Below are positions 1 through 7,381 of a stretch of 18,115 nt of DNA, piece after piece. Source of the stretch: an uncultured Bacteroidota bacterium (GTDB lineage: Bacteria; Bacteroidota; Bacteroidia; Bacteroidales; CAIWKO01); contig CALGYY010000267.1 of assembly GCA_937934705.1 (NCBI GenBank), positions 1-18,115 of the forward strand, written 5' to 3'. The position numbers were made by a program, and so were the translations under genes. The notes below the pieces were generated by a model. It searched no databases, was not told where the DNA came from, and was given only the letters and a program-made list of their open reading frames with translations. Every line of letters begins with the position of its first letter. Within the stretch, counting starts at the first letter, position 1.

Positions 1-46
1 AGATAAAGGAATGTGACTGGAGTTCAGACGTGTGCTCTTCCGATCT
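1..46. other. Illumina TruSeq adapter contamination (left end)
   Basis: These 46 bases are the reverse complement of the TruSeq indexed adapter, including the GCTCTTCCGATCT end and, further out, the reverse complement of index ATTCCTTT. They are an exact inverted copy of 18070-18115. Recognised from knowledge of the kit oligos. The bases are not genomic; any reading frame using them is an artefact. Confidence 0.98.
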
Positions 47-860
47 AGAAGACGTGCCTGATCATCTGCCAGTTTTTGGCCCCCAGGGTATAAGCGGTTT
101 GGAGATAGGTTTTTTCAACTTCGTCGATACGCTGCACCACGACGGGAAGCAGGTATACGAAGATTCCGAATGCAAGGAACTGGACCTTCATATTGAGCTC
201 AATGCCGAACCATGCGATAAACAGTCCGGTGACCGCGGTGAGGGGGATATAGCGGATGGCATCCACATAGCGGCTGAGCATGCCCCTGAAGAAGGGGATG
301 AGGCCGATGATGAATCCGAGGAGTAATGAGAGCAGTATGGCCTCAATATAGCCGGCCAGGTTCAGCCCGATGCTGAAGAAGGTATTGCGGACCAGTGCAT
401 CCTGTTGATGAAGTTCCCCGTAGGATCTGAGCACATCTCCGGGAGACGGGAGCACCATGCGGTCGATGACCCTTGAATTCTCTATTCTGGCAGCAATGGT
501 ATCCGAAGTGAAAGTCTGGCCTTCGCTGTCTTTAATAACGAGATAATACTTCCCTTCATCCTTCATTTTGATACTGTTTCCTTCAACGCCTTCCACTTCC
601 AGACCGTTATAATACCACTGATAGCCGGAGGCTCCGGAAATGCATACGGCCGTATCCCCGTTCACTTCTATCAGGGGGGCCCCGGCCTTCTGGAGGGAAT
701 CGGCCGTGAAGTCCTGTTTAATGCTGTAGGTCAGGGATGATGATCCGAGAGGGGCGGTCAGCAAATACCACAGCAGCATCAGCACCACAAAACCGGCGAT
801 CAGGATGATCGTGGAGGTTTTCGTGGAGAGTTTGTTGTTGAGTTTGAACAGTTTTTCCAT
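47..860 (-). CDS. ABC transporter permease (SsuC/TauC/NitT type) with inserted Ig-like domain, 3' end missing
   Basis: Inner-membrane permease of an ABC importer, at least 271 residues long. Residues about 17-37 form one membrane helix. Residues about 62-127 form a soluble beta-rich segment with the look of a Bacteroidota Ig/PKD-like domain (short motifs GYQWYYNGLEV and GKYYLVIKDSEG). The classical permease core follows: LPSPGDVL at 137-144, then several helices, then the start of the EAA loop (QTAYTLGAKNW, 254-264) that would contact the ATPase. An ordinary SsuC/TauC permease goes from helix 1 straight to the LPSP motif, so the Ig-like part is an insertion on the periplasmic side. Last gene of the operon in this contig; 78 bases after the substrate-binding gene, with a strong hairpin between. 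The apparent stop (45-47) is one genomic base plus two adapter bases, so the real C-terminus, probably several dozen residues, is missing. Substrate unknown. Confidence 0.85.
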
Positions 861-892
861 AGGTTTGGTCTTTCTGGTTGTAAGAAAACAGC

Positions 893-924
893 GGGGCCTG
901 AAAGTGAATACACTTTCAGGCCCC
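893..924 (-). terminator. Strong intercistronic hairpin (attenuator, leaky terminator or mRNA stabiliser)
   Basis: Perfect 14-base inverted repeat (893-906 with 911-924, GGGGCCTGAAAGTG) around a 4-base loop, starting 14 bases past the stop of the substrate-binding/OmpA gene. On the minus strand it is followed by GCTGTTTTCTT, a U-rich but interrupted tail that begins three bases late, so termination may be partial. In ABC operons such as malE-malF an intercistronic hairpin keeps binding-protein mRNA more abundant than permease mRNA; the same role is inferred here. Confidence 0.75.
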
Positions 925-938
925 TGCTTGCATCCCTT

Positions 939-2468
939 CTAGTTCGGGATAATTTCGAAATCGGTCCTGCGGTTCTTGGCCCTTCCCTGCTCTGTATTGT
1001 TGTCGGCCACGGGCTTATCCGGTCCGTTTCCGATGATAATAAAACGGTTGGCGTCAAACTTATAAGTTTCGATCAGGTAATTGGCGACGGCTTGCGCGCG
1101 CTGTTCCGAAAGCTTAACATTGCTGGCGCGGTTACCTGTATTGTCGGTATTACCTTCGATGCGGATGCGGGCATTTCCGAATGATTTTGCGATATCCACA
1201 AATTCATTGTCGATAATATATTTCGCATTCTCGTCCAGCGTATATGACCCGGTGGCAAAAGAGATGGAAACGGCCTTGGTGGCGATCGCCTCCTTATCTT
1301 TAAGGTCGTTGGTGGGCTTATCGAAAGTTGTGGTGCTTTCTGCCGCGTGCTGTGCCCCGCTGAGGTTCATGGCTGAGATCAGTGAGCTGTTGCCCACCAG
1401 GCGCCAGGAAGTAGCATTGGCCGTGGGATAGCCAATCTTGGAATACTTAACAGCCATATTGTTATAGATATCCTCTCCTGTCACACCTTTGAAATTACCC
1501 TTGATGTTGTAGAAGTTCACATTATCTCCATAAGTGCAGAGTCTGACGTTGTTAATGGCCTGCAGACAGAAATCTTCCGGCTGGTTCAGGCCTTCGGCCA
1601 GGATTTTCGCTGCTTCATTTTTGGCTGCTTCCGAGGTATTGATTTCGCTGGCGCCGATGAGCCATCCTTCGAAGAGTTTGACGAGGTCTTTCTTGTTCTT
1701 TTCAACAAACTTTTTCTTGGCGACAAACACATCGGCGATGATGTTGGATGCGTCGCGGGTACTTTGCAGAACCTTGGATCCCGGCACTTTGGAAACGCAA
1801 TCGGCATCATCCGGACTCCAAACCACGGCTGCATCGACCTGTCCCTTTTTGAATACGTCAGCAGCATCAATGGCATTGGCCACTTTAACCGGGATAATGT
1901 CGTTGTAAGTCAGGTTGGCAGCATCCAGCAGCCAGAGCAGGAAGGTGTGGCTGGGGGTCATTTCAGCAAAGGCGATCTTCTTTCCTTTCAGATCGTTCAC
2001 CGAATTGATTCCGCGGTTCACTACCACGGCATCACCGCCCCGCGACCAGTCAGCCTGAAAAACCACCTGGGGCTCATACTCCTTGAGTCCGTCCACCTCG
2101 GTAACGAAGGCATCGACGGTGGCCCACATCAGGTCAATTTCATCGGATTTGAAGGCATTGCGACAGTTGTTGAAATCGTCGAGTACGATAAAATCAACCA
2201 GGAAACCGTAGTCCGTATAGTAACGCGAATCCTTTGAGGGCTTGAAACCTTTGTTAAAGTATTGACCGCCGGCATAGCCTCCCCAGGTCACCACGCCCAC
2301 CTTGTAAATGGTTTCTCCCTTGAGGTCTTCATCGTAATTCTCATTATCACTTCCTCCCTTGGGAATGATGTAATCTTTAAGCGGTGTGAAATAAACGACG
2401 GCTGCCAAGCCGCCGACAACGACCAATACGATCATTAACTTGGCCAGGGGTGTAAGTCTGGATTTCAT
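939..2468 (-). CDS. Substrate-binding protein (NMT1/SsuA/PstS-like) fused to C-terminal OmpA peptidoglycan-binding domain
   Basis: 509 residues. A non-cleaved N-terminal membrane anchor (about 10-28) is followed by an ABC-type periplasmic binding domain (about 53-350). Typical segments of that fold are WATVDAFV (115-122), NDLKGKKIAFAE (158-169) and GQVDAAVVWSPD (209-220). A linker leads to an OmpA/MotB domain (about 400-509) with SISFATGSYTLD, GNTDNTG and LSEQRAQAV. D442 and R457 have the 15-residue spacing of the Asp/Arg pair that grips diaminopimelate in OmpA-family domains. The inference is a binding protein anchored in the inner membrane and also clamped to the cell wall, feeding the permease encoded next. 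Start ATG 2468 lies 11 bases after the stop of the small membrane gene, so it is co-transcribed. Ligand unknown: the binding domain looks closer to nitrate/sulfonate/taurine binders than to classical PstS, although similar fusions are sometimes labelled as phosphate binders. Confidence 0.9.
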   Translation of the reverse strand: MKSRLTPLAKLMIVLVVVGGLAAVVYFTPLKDYIIPKGGSDNENYDEDLKGETIYKVGVVTWGGYAGGQYFNKGFKPSKDSRYYTDYGFLVDFIVLDDFNNCRNAFKSDEIDLMWATVDAFVTEVDGLKEYEPQVVFQADWSRGGDAVVVNRGINSVNDLKGKKIAFAEMTPSHTFLLWLLDAANLTYNDIIPVKVANAIDAADVFKKGQVDAAVVWSPDDADCVSKVPGSKVLQSTRDASNIIADVFVAKKKFVEKNKKDLVKLFEGWLIGASEINTSEAAKNEAAKILAEGLNQPEDFCLQAINNVRLCTYGDNVNFYNIKGNFKGVTGEDIYNNMAVKYSKIGYPTANATSWRLVGNSSLISAMNLSGAQHAAESTTTFDKPTNDLKDKEAIATKAVSISFATGSYTLDENAKYIIDNEFVDIAKSFGNARIRIEGNTDNTGNRASNVKLSEQRAQAVANYLIETYKFDANRFIIIGNGPDKPVADNNTEQGRAKNRRTDFEIIPN

Positions 2469-2479
2469 TGTTTATGGTT

Positions 2480-2743
2480 TTAAAAGTTAAACAAATTTTT
2501 CTCGTCGATATAAGCCAGGATCACGGTGAACAGCAGGATGAGCATGGTGGATGATAGCACCAGCCCGGTTACGCTGTAACCAATGCCTCGGTAACCGGTG
2601 AAACACATGATCAGTCCGATCAGGCTGAACAGGAATCCCAATCCGAGCAAGATCATGCCCACGATGGGAACCCAGCTGAAAATGGCGCCGAACAGGCTGA
2701 TAAAAAATCCTGCTTTCGCGATACGGTTTGATTTCAGTGCCAT
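2480..2743 (-). CDS. Small multi-pass membrane protein (DUF4190-like)
   Basis: 87 residues, almost entirely hydrophobic, with about three membrane helices: roughly 10-25, 27-50 and 55-78. The opening SNRIAKAGFFISLFGAIFSW and the glycine-rich helices resemble DUF4190-type small membrane proteins, but the assignment is by general appearance only. It sits 6 bases after the PspA-like gene and 11 bases before the binding-protein gene, so it belongs to the operon and is probably a structural partner of the membrane complex. No catalytic motif is visible. Confidence 0.8.
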   Translation of the reverse strand: MALKSNRIAKAGFFISLFGAIFSWVPIVGMILLGLGFLFSLIGLIMCFTGYRGIGYSVTGLVLSSTMLILLFTVILAYIDEKNLFNF

Positions 2744-2749
2744 TGTGGC

Positions 2750-3808
2750 TTAGGTATTAAAAAGGTTATCGTAATTATTTTCTTTATCATCAGTCTTCTT
2801 TCCGCTGCCTTCTCTGGTCGGTTCCCTGATCTCATCAAGGTTGAATTCGGTCTTTTCGTCAGGTCTCGGAAGTTTCTTGGTTTTATCGTCGAGCAGAAAA
2901 CTGATGCCTTCTTTTTCCATCTTTTCGAGGAGCTCGAGACCCTTCTGCTCATACACTCCGTTCTGGATATCGATACTGTCAATAAAAGTCGCGGAAACTT
3001 CCATGAAGCGTTCCATTTCCCCGACCTTGTTGCTGACGTCGTCCACAATGGCTTCCATCGCCTGGTCGAACATCTGCTTTTTATCGGGATCGCCCTTGAT
3101 AATATTCATCGCGCTGCGCATGGCCGAATATCCGGATTTAATGGCTTCCTTCTCCTGTTTCCTGATGCGGACCTCATTCTCTATGTCCTTCACCAGGTAT
3201 TCCGAGTTGGTGTGCATTTTACTCAGAATACGATAGAGTATTTCCATCTTGGCCAGAAGCTCCTGATAGCGTTTGTTGGATTCTTCCAGTCGCCCGTACT
3301 GACGTGTATTGATGACCACCACGTCCATATTCCCTTTCTTCTTGGCCGCTTCAGCCAGCCTGAGGCTCTGTTCCATTTCACGGGTGTTGGTTTCTACCAC
3401 CGTCTTGAGCTTCTGCATTTGCCCCTTCAACTTTCCGATATGCATGTCCATATCCCGCAGATTCTTGTACAGGCTTTCCACGTAAGTCTCCAGAATAGCA
3501 ATGGGGTCGATCTTGACAAACCAGCTCGTGATCTTACGCATAATCACTTTGTACATATACCAGATCAGGGTCCGGAACTTGGGATCAAAAATCATATATA
3601 GCAACCCGGCGAGGATCACGAAAAAGATCACCGCATAGATGGCGTTGCTCAGGATGACGTTGATGTACGGAAGAAACTTCCAGGCCAGCCAGCCCAGACC
3701 GAAGAGGATTGCGCCTCCGAAAAGGAATCCGGTGACTCCTTCAGGCTTTTTCCAAAACGATTTTCCGCTGCTGGTTGAACCGGGTTTGTCTTTACTGAAT
3801 ATACCCAT
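2750..3808 (-). CDS. Membrane-anchored coiled-coil protein, PspA/Vipp1-like
   Basis: 352 residues. A basic N-terminus is followed by two membrane helices (about 27-47 and 52-75), then a long helical coiled coil (about 103-300) and an acidic, disordered tail. The coiled coil recalls PspA/IM30: a DPIAILETYVESLYKNLRDM opening, a LAEAAKKKGNMDVV break, and a late segment with MRSAMNIIKGDP and KVGEMERFMEV. Classical PspA has no membrane helices; here they precede the coiled coil, so this would be a permanently anchored relative. PspA/Vipp1 proteins form ESCRT-III-like membrane-remodelling or stress scaffolds; that role is inferred here from pattern alone. Second gene of the operon, 24 bases after the cytosolic coiled-coil gene. 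An unrelated coiled-coil scaffold remains possible. Confidence 0.8.
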   Translation of the reverse strand: MGIFSKDKPGSTSSGKSFWKKPEGVTGFLFGGAILFGLGWLAWKFLPYINVILSNAIYAVIFFVILAGLLYMIFDPKFRTLIWYMYKVIMRKITSWFVKIDPIAILETYVESLYKNLRDMDMHIGKLKGQMQKLKTVVETNTREMEQSLRLAEAAKKKGNMDVVVINTRQYGRLEESNKRYQELLAKMEILYRILSKMHTNSEYLVKDIENEVRIRKQEKEAIKSGYSAMRSAMNIIKGDPDKKQMFDQAMEAIVDDVSNKVGEMERFMEVSATFIDSIDIQNGVYEQKGLELLEKMEKEGISFLLDDKTKKLPRPDEKTEFNLDEIREPTREGSGKKTDDKENNYDNLFNT

Positions 3809-3832
3809 GAACTTGTTTTTTTGGTTGATGGC

Positions 3833-4537
3833 TTATTTGGACTGGGGCGGAAGCAGGGCGTTGATCTTGTCAATATTGGCCTGCAACTGCCTGGCAACTA
3901 AGTCGTAGGTTGTATTGAAGTTGGCCTCCGTTCCCTTGATCTTCTGGTCATTTTCACTGATCTTCATGCGGATCTTTTCAATCTCTGCCTGGTTGTCTTT
4001 GATTTCCTGGGTCAGCTGTGCAATCTGTGCGCTTTTGGTCTTGTTCAGCTCTTCCAGGGCCGTAATTTCCTCGTTCTTGACCGTTACACCTTCTTTCAGC
4101 TGCTTTTCCATGGCTTTACCAAACTTGGCCTTTTCCTTTTCCAGTACCGAGAGGTAATAGGTCCCGCTCTCGATAATTTTTTCTCTTGTCAGGCCGCGGG
4201 TGGAAAGGGTGGCCAACACGGTCTGGATCTTCACGGATTCTTCCAGCGGTATGCTCTCCATCGATTTGAGGGCTTCGGCAAATTCCATATAATCCTCCCC
4301 CGGGAGATTGTTGTCCTCCAGCGCTTTTATCAGGCTGTCCAGGATTTTACTGTCGGTCTGACCCCCGGGCGTGAATTCAGTTTTCCCTTCTGGCGTTTTG
4401 TCCTTGTTCTTGAGCTTATCCAGGATATCTCCTCCGGATTTCTCGTCCTTCTTCTTATCGTCTTCAGGATGGGTTTTACTGCTGTCTTCTACTTCAGTAA
4501 TGAAGAGACTTTTTATTTTCTTGAAGTCAAATGCCAT
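3833..4537 (-). CDS. Cytosolic coiled-coil protein of unknown function, first gene of the operon
   Basis: 234 residues with no signal peptide or membrane segment. A charged, disordered stretch (about 15-60, rich in K, D, E) is followed by a helical globular part (about 62-145, with LEDNNLPGEDYMEF and LATLSTRGLTREKI) and a coiled coil (about 150-225). I do not recognise a named family. Its place at the head of an operon with a PspA-like membrane coiled-coil protein suggests that the two coiled coils interact, this one from the cytoplasm. Start ATG 4537 is about 40 bases downstream of an exact TAnnTTTG box. Confidence 0.8.
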   Translation of the reverse strand: MAFDFKKIKSLFITEVEDSSKTHPEDDKKKDEKSGGDILDKLKNKDKTPEGKTEFTPGGQTDSKILDSLIKALEDNNLPGEDYMEFAEALKSMESIPLEESVKIQTVLATLSTRGLTREKIIESGTYYLSVLEKEKAKFGKAMEKQLKEGVTVKNEEITALEELNKTKSAQIAQLTQEIKDNQAEIEKIRMKISENDQKIKGTEANFNTTYDLVARQLQANIDKINALLPPQSK

Positions 4538-4585
4538 AAGCTAAAGGTTCAGGGTTCTTAATTAAATTCACAAGGAATTGAGGGG

Positions 4586-4593
4586 CAAAGATA
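4586..4593 (-). promoter_or_regulatory. Promoter -7 box (TATCTTTG) of the five-gene operon
   Basis: On the minus strand this is TATCTTTG, an exact match to the Bacteroidota -7 consensus TAnnTTTG, placed about 48 bases before the first ATG. No convincing -33 TTTG was found at the normal spacing. An 11-base palindrome (4604-4614) lies just upstream. Confidence 0.5.
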
Positions 4594-4647
4594 AGGCTTT
4601 CAGCGCATCATGCGTCCCTTTATCAAACTTAATTGCTGAATGTCTTC

Positions 4648-4881
4648 CTATTTGCTTTTGCTGCCTTGCTGTGCTGCCGCAATGGAATCCTGCTTCAGCT
4701 GCTCCAGTGAATCTGCTTCACGCAGCAGGCGGTCGGCTTCATCGAGGGATTCACTGCGGTCGATTTCAGCGAGAGAATCTTCCACTTTGACCTGTTCGGG
4801 GTCTTCCTCCGTGTTAAAACAACTGCATCCGCCCAATAAGAGTGCTCCGGAGAGGATAAGGATCATGTGAATTCTTTTCAT
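4648..4881 (-). CDS. Small lipoprotein of unknown function
   Basis: 77 residues. A signal peptide ends in a lipobox LLGGC with the lipidated cysteine at 19, followed by an acidic, helical, probably coiled-coil tail (about 30-70, repeating DSLAEIDRSESLDEADRLLRE-like heptads). A second cysteine lies at 21. It is presumably anchored to the outer membrane. It lies 34 bases downstream of the alpha/beta hydrolase gene but has its own -7 box in that gap. Function not recognisable. Confidence 0.75.
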   Translation of the reverse strand: MKRIHMILILSGALLLGGCSCFNTEEDPEQVKVEDSLAEIDRSESLDEADRLLREADSLEQLKQDSIAAAQQGSKSK

Positions 4882-4905
4882 TTTCTTTCTGAATTATCAA
4901 ACGTG

Positions 4906-4913
4906 CAAATGTA
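4906..4913 (-). promoter_or_regulatory. Promoter -7 box (TACATTTG) of the small lipoprotein gene
   Basis: The minus strand reads TACATTTG, an exact TAnnTTTG match, 24 bases before ATG 4881 and inside the short gap after the hydrolase gene. It would let the lipoprotein be expressed separately. No matching -33 box is obvious. Confidence 0.4.
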
Positions 4914-4915
4914 AA

Positions 4916-5770
4916 CTATTTGTGGCTTTCATTGGCTGCCGGGGAATCAATCTCCGCCAAAAAGCCTTTCAGCCCTTTGATAATTTCTGCGCGGTGATCG
5001 TAATAGCCCCGGTTGTGAGTTCCTCCAATTTCCAGGAATTCCTTACGCCCCGGAAAAGCATCGTGAAGCTTCTTTCCCTGTTCAAAAGGGATGGTCATAT
5101 CTTCCGTACTGTGTACAAAGAACACCGGACTTTGAATCCGGCTGATTTTCTCTCCTGAGCGGAAATGGTATTTCAGCAGGTACTTAACGGGAAATACCGG
5201 GTAAGCGCGGGCTGCAATCTCGTCCATACTGTGGAAGGTCCCTTCGAGGACTACAGCCGCCAGGTCTTTGTCCTGACAGATATGAGTGGTTACGGCTCCG
5301 CCCAGCGACCAACCCCAAACGATCAGTTGATGATCAGCAAGATGCAGCGAATCCCGCAGATACCGGAGTGCGGCTTCTCCGTCCTGATATATATCATCCT
5401 CTTTCAGGATTTCCCCGCTGCTTTTACCATAACCCCGGTAATCGATCATCAGGGTGCTGAATCCCATTTCCCGGAAAAACTTCATGCGCTCTTCACCGTA
5501 TGCCACGCAGCCGGCATTACCATGAAGGAACAGCAGGGTATATTCCGACGAGTCGACGGGCATCCACCAGCCATGCAAGCGCTGACCATCTTCCGTGGAA
5601 AAGTACACTTCCCGGATCCCGAGGCTTTCCGGGGGTGGATCGCTGCAACGGCTGGGTAAGAAGATTATTCTCCGCTGAAAGGAATACACTGCAAGGCAGG
5701 CCAGCAGGTAGATGCCGCTTAATATTGCCAGAACGATGATGGTGACCCTCTTTATCCGAATTCGTTTCAT
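4916..5770 (-). CDS. Membrane-anchored alpha/beta hydrolase (BEM46/ABHD13-like)
   Basis: 284 residues. One N-terminal membrane helix (about 9-30) is followed by an alpha/beta hydrolase domain facing the periplasm. Visible motifs are LFLHGNAG (80-87, oxyanion region), DYRGYGKSSG (110-119), the nucleophile elbow GWSLGG with S155, the acid D224 in HSTEDMTIP, and H252 in GGTHN. The full Ser-Asp-His triad is present, so an active esterase, lipase or thioesterase is expected; the substrate cannot be told. The arrangement matches the BEM46/ABHD13 group, which commonly has an N-terminal anchor and the FLHGNAGN signature. Divergent from the serine hydrolase gene at 5829, with 58 bases between the two starts. 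Confidence 0.92.
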   Translation of the reverse strand: MKRIRIKRVTIIVLAILSGIYLLACLAVYSFQRRIIFLPSRCSDPPPESLGIREVYFSTEDGQRLHGWWMPVDSSEYTLLFLHGNAGCVAYGEERMKFFREMGFSTLMIDYRGYGKSSGEILKEDDIYQDGEAALRYLRDSLHLADHQLIVWGWSLGGAVTTHICQDKDLAAVVLEGTFHSMDEIAARAYPVFPVKYLLKYHFRSGEKISRIQSPVFFVHSTEDMTIPFEQGKKLHDAFPGRKEFLEIGGTHNRGYYDHRAEIIKGLKGFLAEIDSPAANESHK

Positions 5771-5828
5771 CCTGATTTTACTATTTTAGTGCTCTGATAC
5801 CCCGAACCTCATTTCAAAGATCAAACAT
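5771..5828. promoter_or_regulatory. Divergent promoter region
   Basis: 58 bases between two divergent start codons. The plus strand has TATTTTAG (5782-5789), and the minus strand has GATCTTTG (5815-5822). Each is one mismatch from TAnnTTTG, at plausible distances from the two genes. No operator is recognisable. Confidence 0.3.
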
Positions 5829-7079
5829 ATGAAAAAAATGACCCGATCCGCACTCAGTCGTATCGCTTTCCTGATCGCCTTCAGCAGTATTATCTTTATT
5901 TCCTGTGAGAAGGACCCTGAAATCTTCGATCATCAGGAGCGCCTTCAGAGAGCTGCAGATTCTGTCCGTTCAGGCCTCGAATCCATGATCAGCCATAAGG
6001 TCCCAACTCTGAGTGTGCTGATCCAGTCACCTTCTGGAAGTTATTTCGCCTGCTCAGCGGCAGAGGGCGAAGAAAAGATCACCCCCGATACTTACTTCCG
6101 TTTTGCAAGCAATACCAAGAACTTTACGGCCACGGCCATACTGAACATGTACGAGGATGGATGGCTCAGCCTTGATGACAAGATCACGGATACCATACCC
6201 GGTTCCGCCCTGACCTATGTTCCGACGGGTGCCAATTGGGATGTGCCGTATAAAAACGACATCAGCATCCGCCTGCTCCTGAACCACGGAGCCGGGGTTT
6301 ACGATGTTGATAACGACTCTGTACCCAACTGCAACGGGATGAGCTATGTGGGTTATATGTTGTTTACTGATCCTTCTCATCAGTTCAGTTCCACCGAACT
6401 GGTGAACCAGGTGGTGATCAACGACCTGAAGTATTTTGCCCCTGGTGAGGGTTATCATTACAGCAATACCGGATATACCATTCTTGGCGAGATCATTTCC
6501 CGTGTTTACAGTTTCAGATCAGGTACCGCTAAGACCTGCACCGATTATCTGTATGATCATGTTTACGGTCCGTCAGCACGCGTGCCCCTGCCCATCCACT
6601 TTCCGTATCTTTCTACCGATCAGAATCTCCCCTCGCCGTATTGCTGCGGAAACATTATTGATCCCGGACCATCAGAACAGGCGTTAAACTGCAGCAACAA
6701 CATGAGTGCCCACCCCGCTGAGGGCAATGGCTACGGCACCATGAAAGCGCTGAACACTTACATCCGGAGCCTGATGCGCGGAGAGAATGTGCTTCATGAC
6801 ACTACGGTGCAAATCATGCAGACATCCGTCAACACTCATTACCCCGACTACGCCCTGGGTACAATTTATATTACCAATTGCGGTTACGGACATAACGGAG
6901 CGATCGACGGCTACCTTTCCCTTATGTTGTACAACCCTGCAGATGACGTATCCCTGGTCTGTATGATGCCTATGTGGGACCTGCGCCAGGGTGTCAATTC
7001 TTTTCTGATGTGTTTTGCGGCGGTGCACAACCTGGGCAGTGAAGCCCGCAAGGCGTTGGGTTATCCAGGAAAATCCTGA
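5829..7079 (+). CDS. Beta-lactamase-fold serine hydrolase, lipoprotein (class C / DD-peptidase-like)
   Basis: 416 residues. The signal peptide ends in IIFISC, with a probable lipidated cysteine at 26. The catalytic domain shows the three active-site motifs of the class C beta-lactamase/PBP superfamily: SNTK (S94, K97), YSN (211-213) and HNG (355-357) in place of the usual KTG/HTG. Also typical are RFASNTKNFTATAIL and GYHYSNTGYTILGEII. Likely a periplasmic or surface D-alanyl-D-alanine carboxypeptidase, esterase or peptidase of the type common in Bacteroidota; real beta-lactamase activity cannot be inferred. The C-terminus ends just after the catalytic domain, with no accessory domain. It stands alone on the plus strand. 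Confidence 0.92.
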   Translation: MKKMTRSALSRIAFLIAFSSIIFISCEKDPEIFDHQERLQRAADSVRSGLESMISHKVPTLSVLIQSPSGSYFACSAAEGEEKITPDTYFRFASNTKNFTATAILNMYEDGWLSLDDKITDTIPGSALTYVPTGANWDVPYKNDISIRLLLNHGAGVYDVDNDSVPNCNGMSYVGYMLFTDPSHQFSSTELVNQVVINDLKYFAPGEGYHYSNTGYTILGEIISRVYSFRSGTAKTCTDYLYDHVYGPSARVPLPIHFPYLSTDQNLPSPYCCGNIIDPGPSEQALNCSNNMSAHPAEGNGYGTMKALNTYIRSLMRGENVLHDTTVQIMQTSVNTHYPDYALGTIYITNCGYGHNGAIDGYLSLMLYNPADDVSLVCMMPMWDLRQGVNSFLMCFAAVHNLGSEARKALGYPGKS

Positions 7080-7381
7080 TCATCTGTAAAAAGGCGAATT
7101 TAGATTTTAGTATTGTCTTCTGATTTGTTTTACAATCAGATATTATTGCAATGTTCACTAAACATCGTATAACTGTTTATTGATATTATTATTTGCGGGT
7201 TTTATTAACACTTTGATGTATTTTTAATACTGTATTTTACCTGTTATTTGTTAATTTCTGAATTTCACCTAATTATTAAACCGATTTAGGAAACTGAAGA
7301 ATATTTTCTTTGGAATTTATTCTCTCCTTTTAGCAACGAAAGTGGATTTTTAATACTTTCGCCAAAAAAATACCCCCAACC
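7080..7381. other. AT-rich intergenic spacer
   Basis: About 300 bases with no gene. It is strikingly AT-rich: 7201-7260 contains only 12 G or C in 60 bases. It contains a weak hairpin at 7119-7140 (TCTGATT/AATCAGA) soon after the hydrolase stop, with no U-run, and a likely promoter near its right end. In the frame of the next gene there is an in-frame stop at 7331-7333 and no start codon after it, so the spacer does not encode an N-terminal extension of that gene. Confidence 0.7.
7354..7361 (+). promoter_or_regulatory. Possible -7 box (TACTTTCG) of the actin-like gene
   Basis: One mismatch from TAnnTTTG, 20 bases before the ATG. A TTAG at 7330-7333 (one mismatch from TTTG) lies 20 bases upstream, which is the expected spacing. 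Both boxes are imperfect. Confidence 0.35.

Noticed and set aside
30..326. Plus-strand reading frame of 98 codons at the left end
   Set aside because: It starts inside the adapter and runs antisense to the conserved permease gene.
4604..4614. Palindrome CGCATCATGCG upstream of the operon promoter box as an operator
   Set aside because: Only five bases per arm and a single copy; could be chance.
5829..7079. True class C beta-lactamase (antibiotic resistance)
   Set aside because: The third motif is HNG and not KTG, and the protein resembles the broad lipoprotein serine-hydrolase group; resistance cannot be inferred.
7119..7140. Hairpin after the serine hydrolase as intrinsic terminator
   Set aside because: Stem is only 7 A/T-rich pairs with an 8-base loop and no U-run follows.
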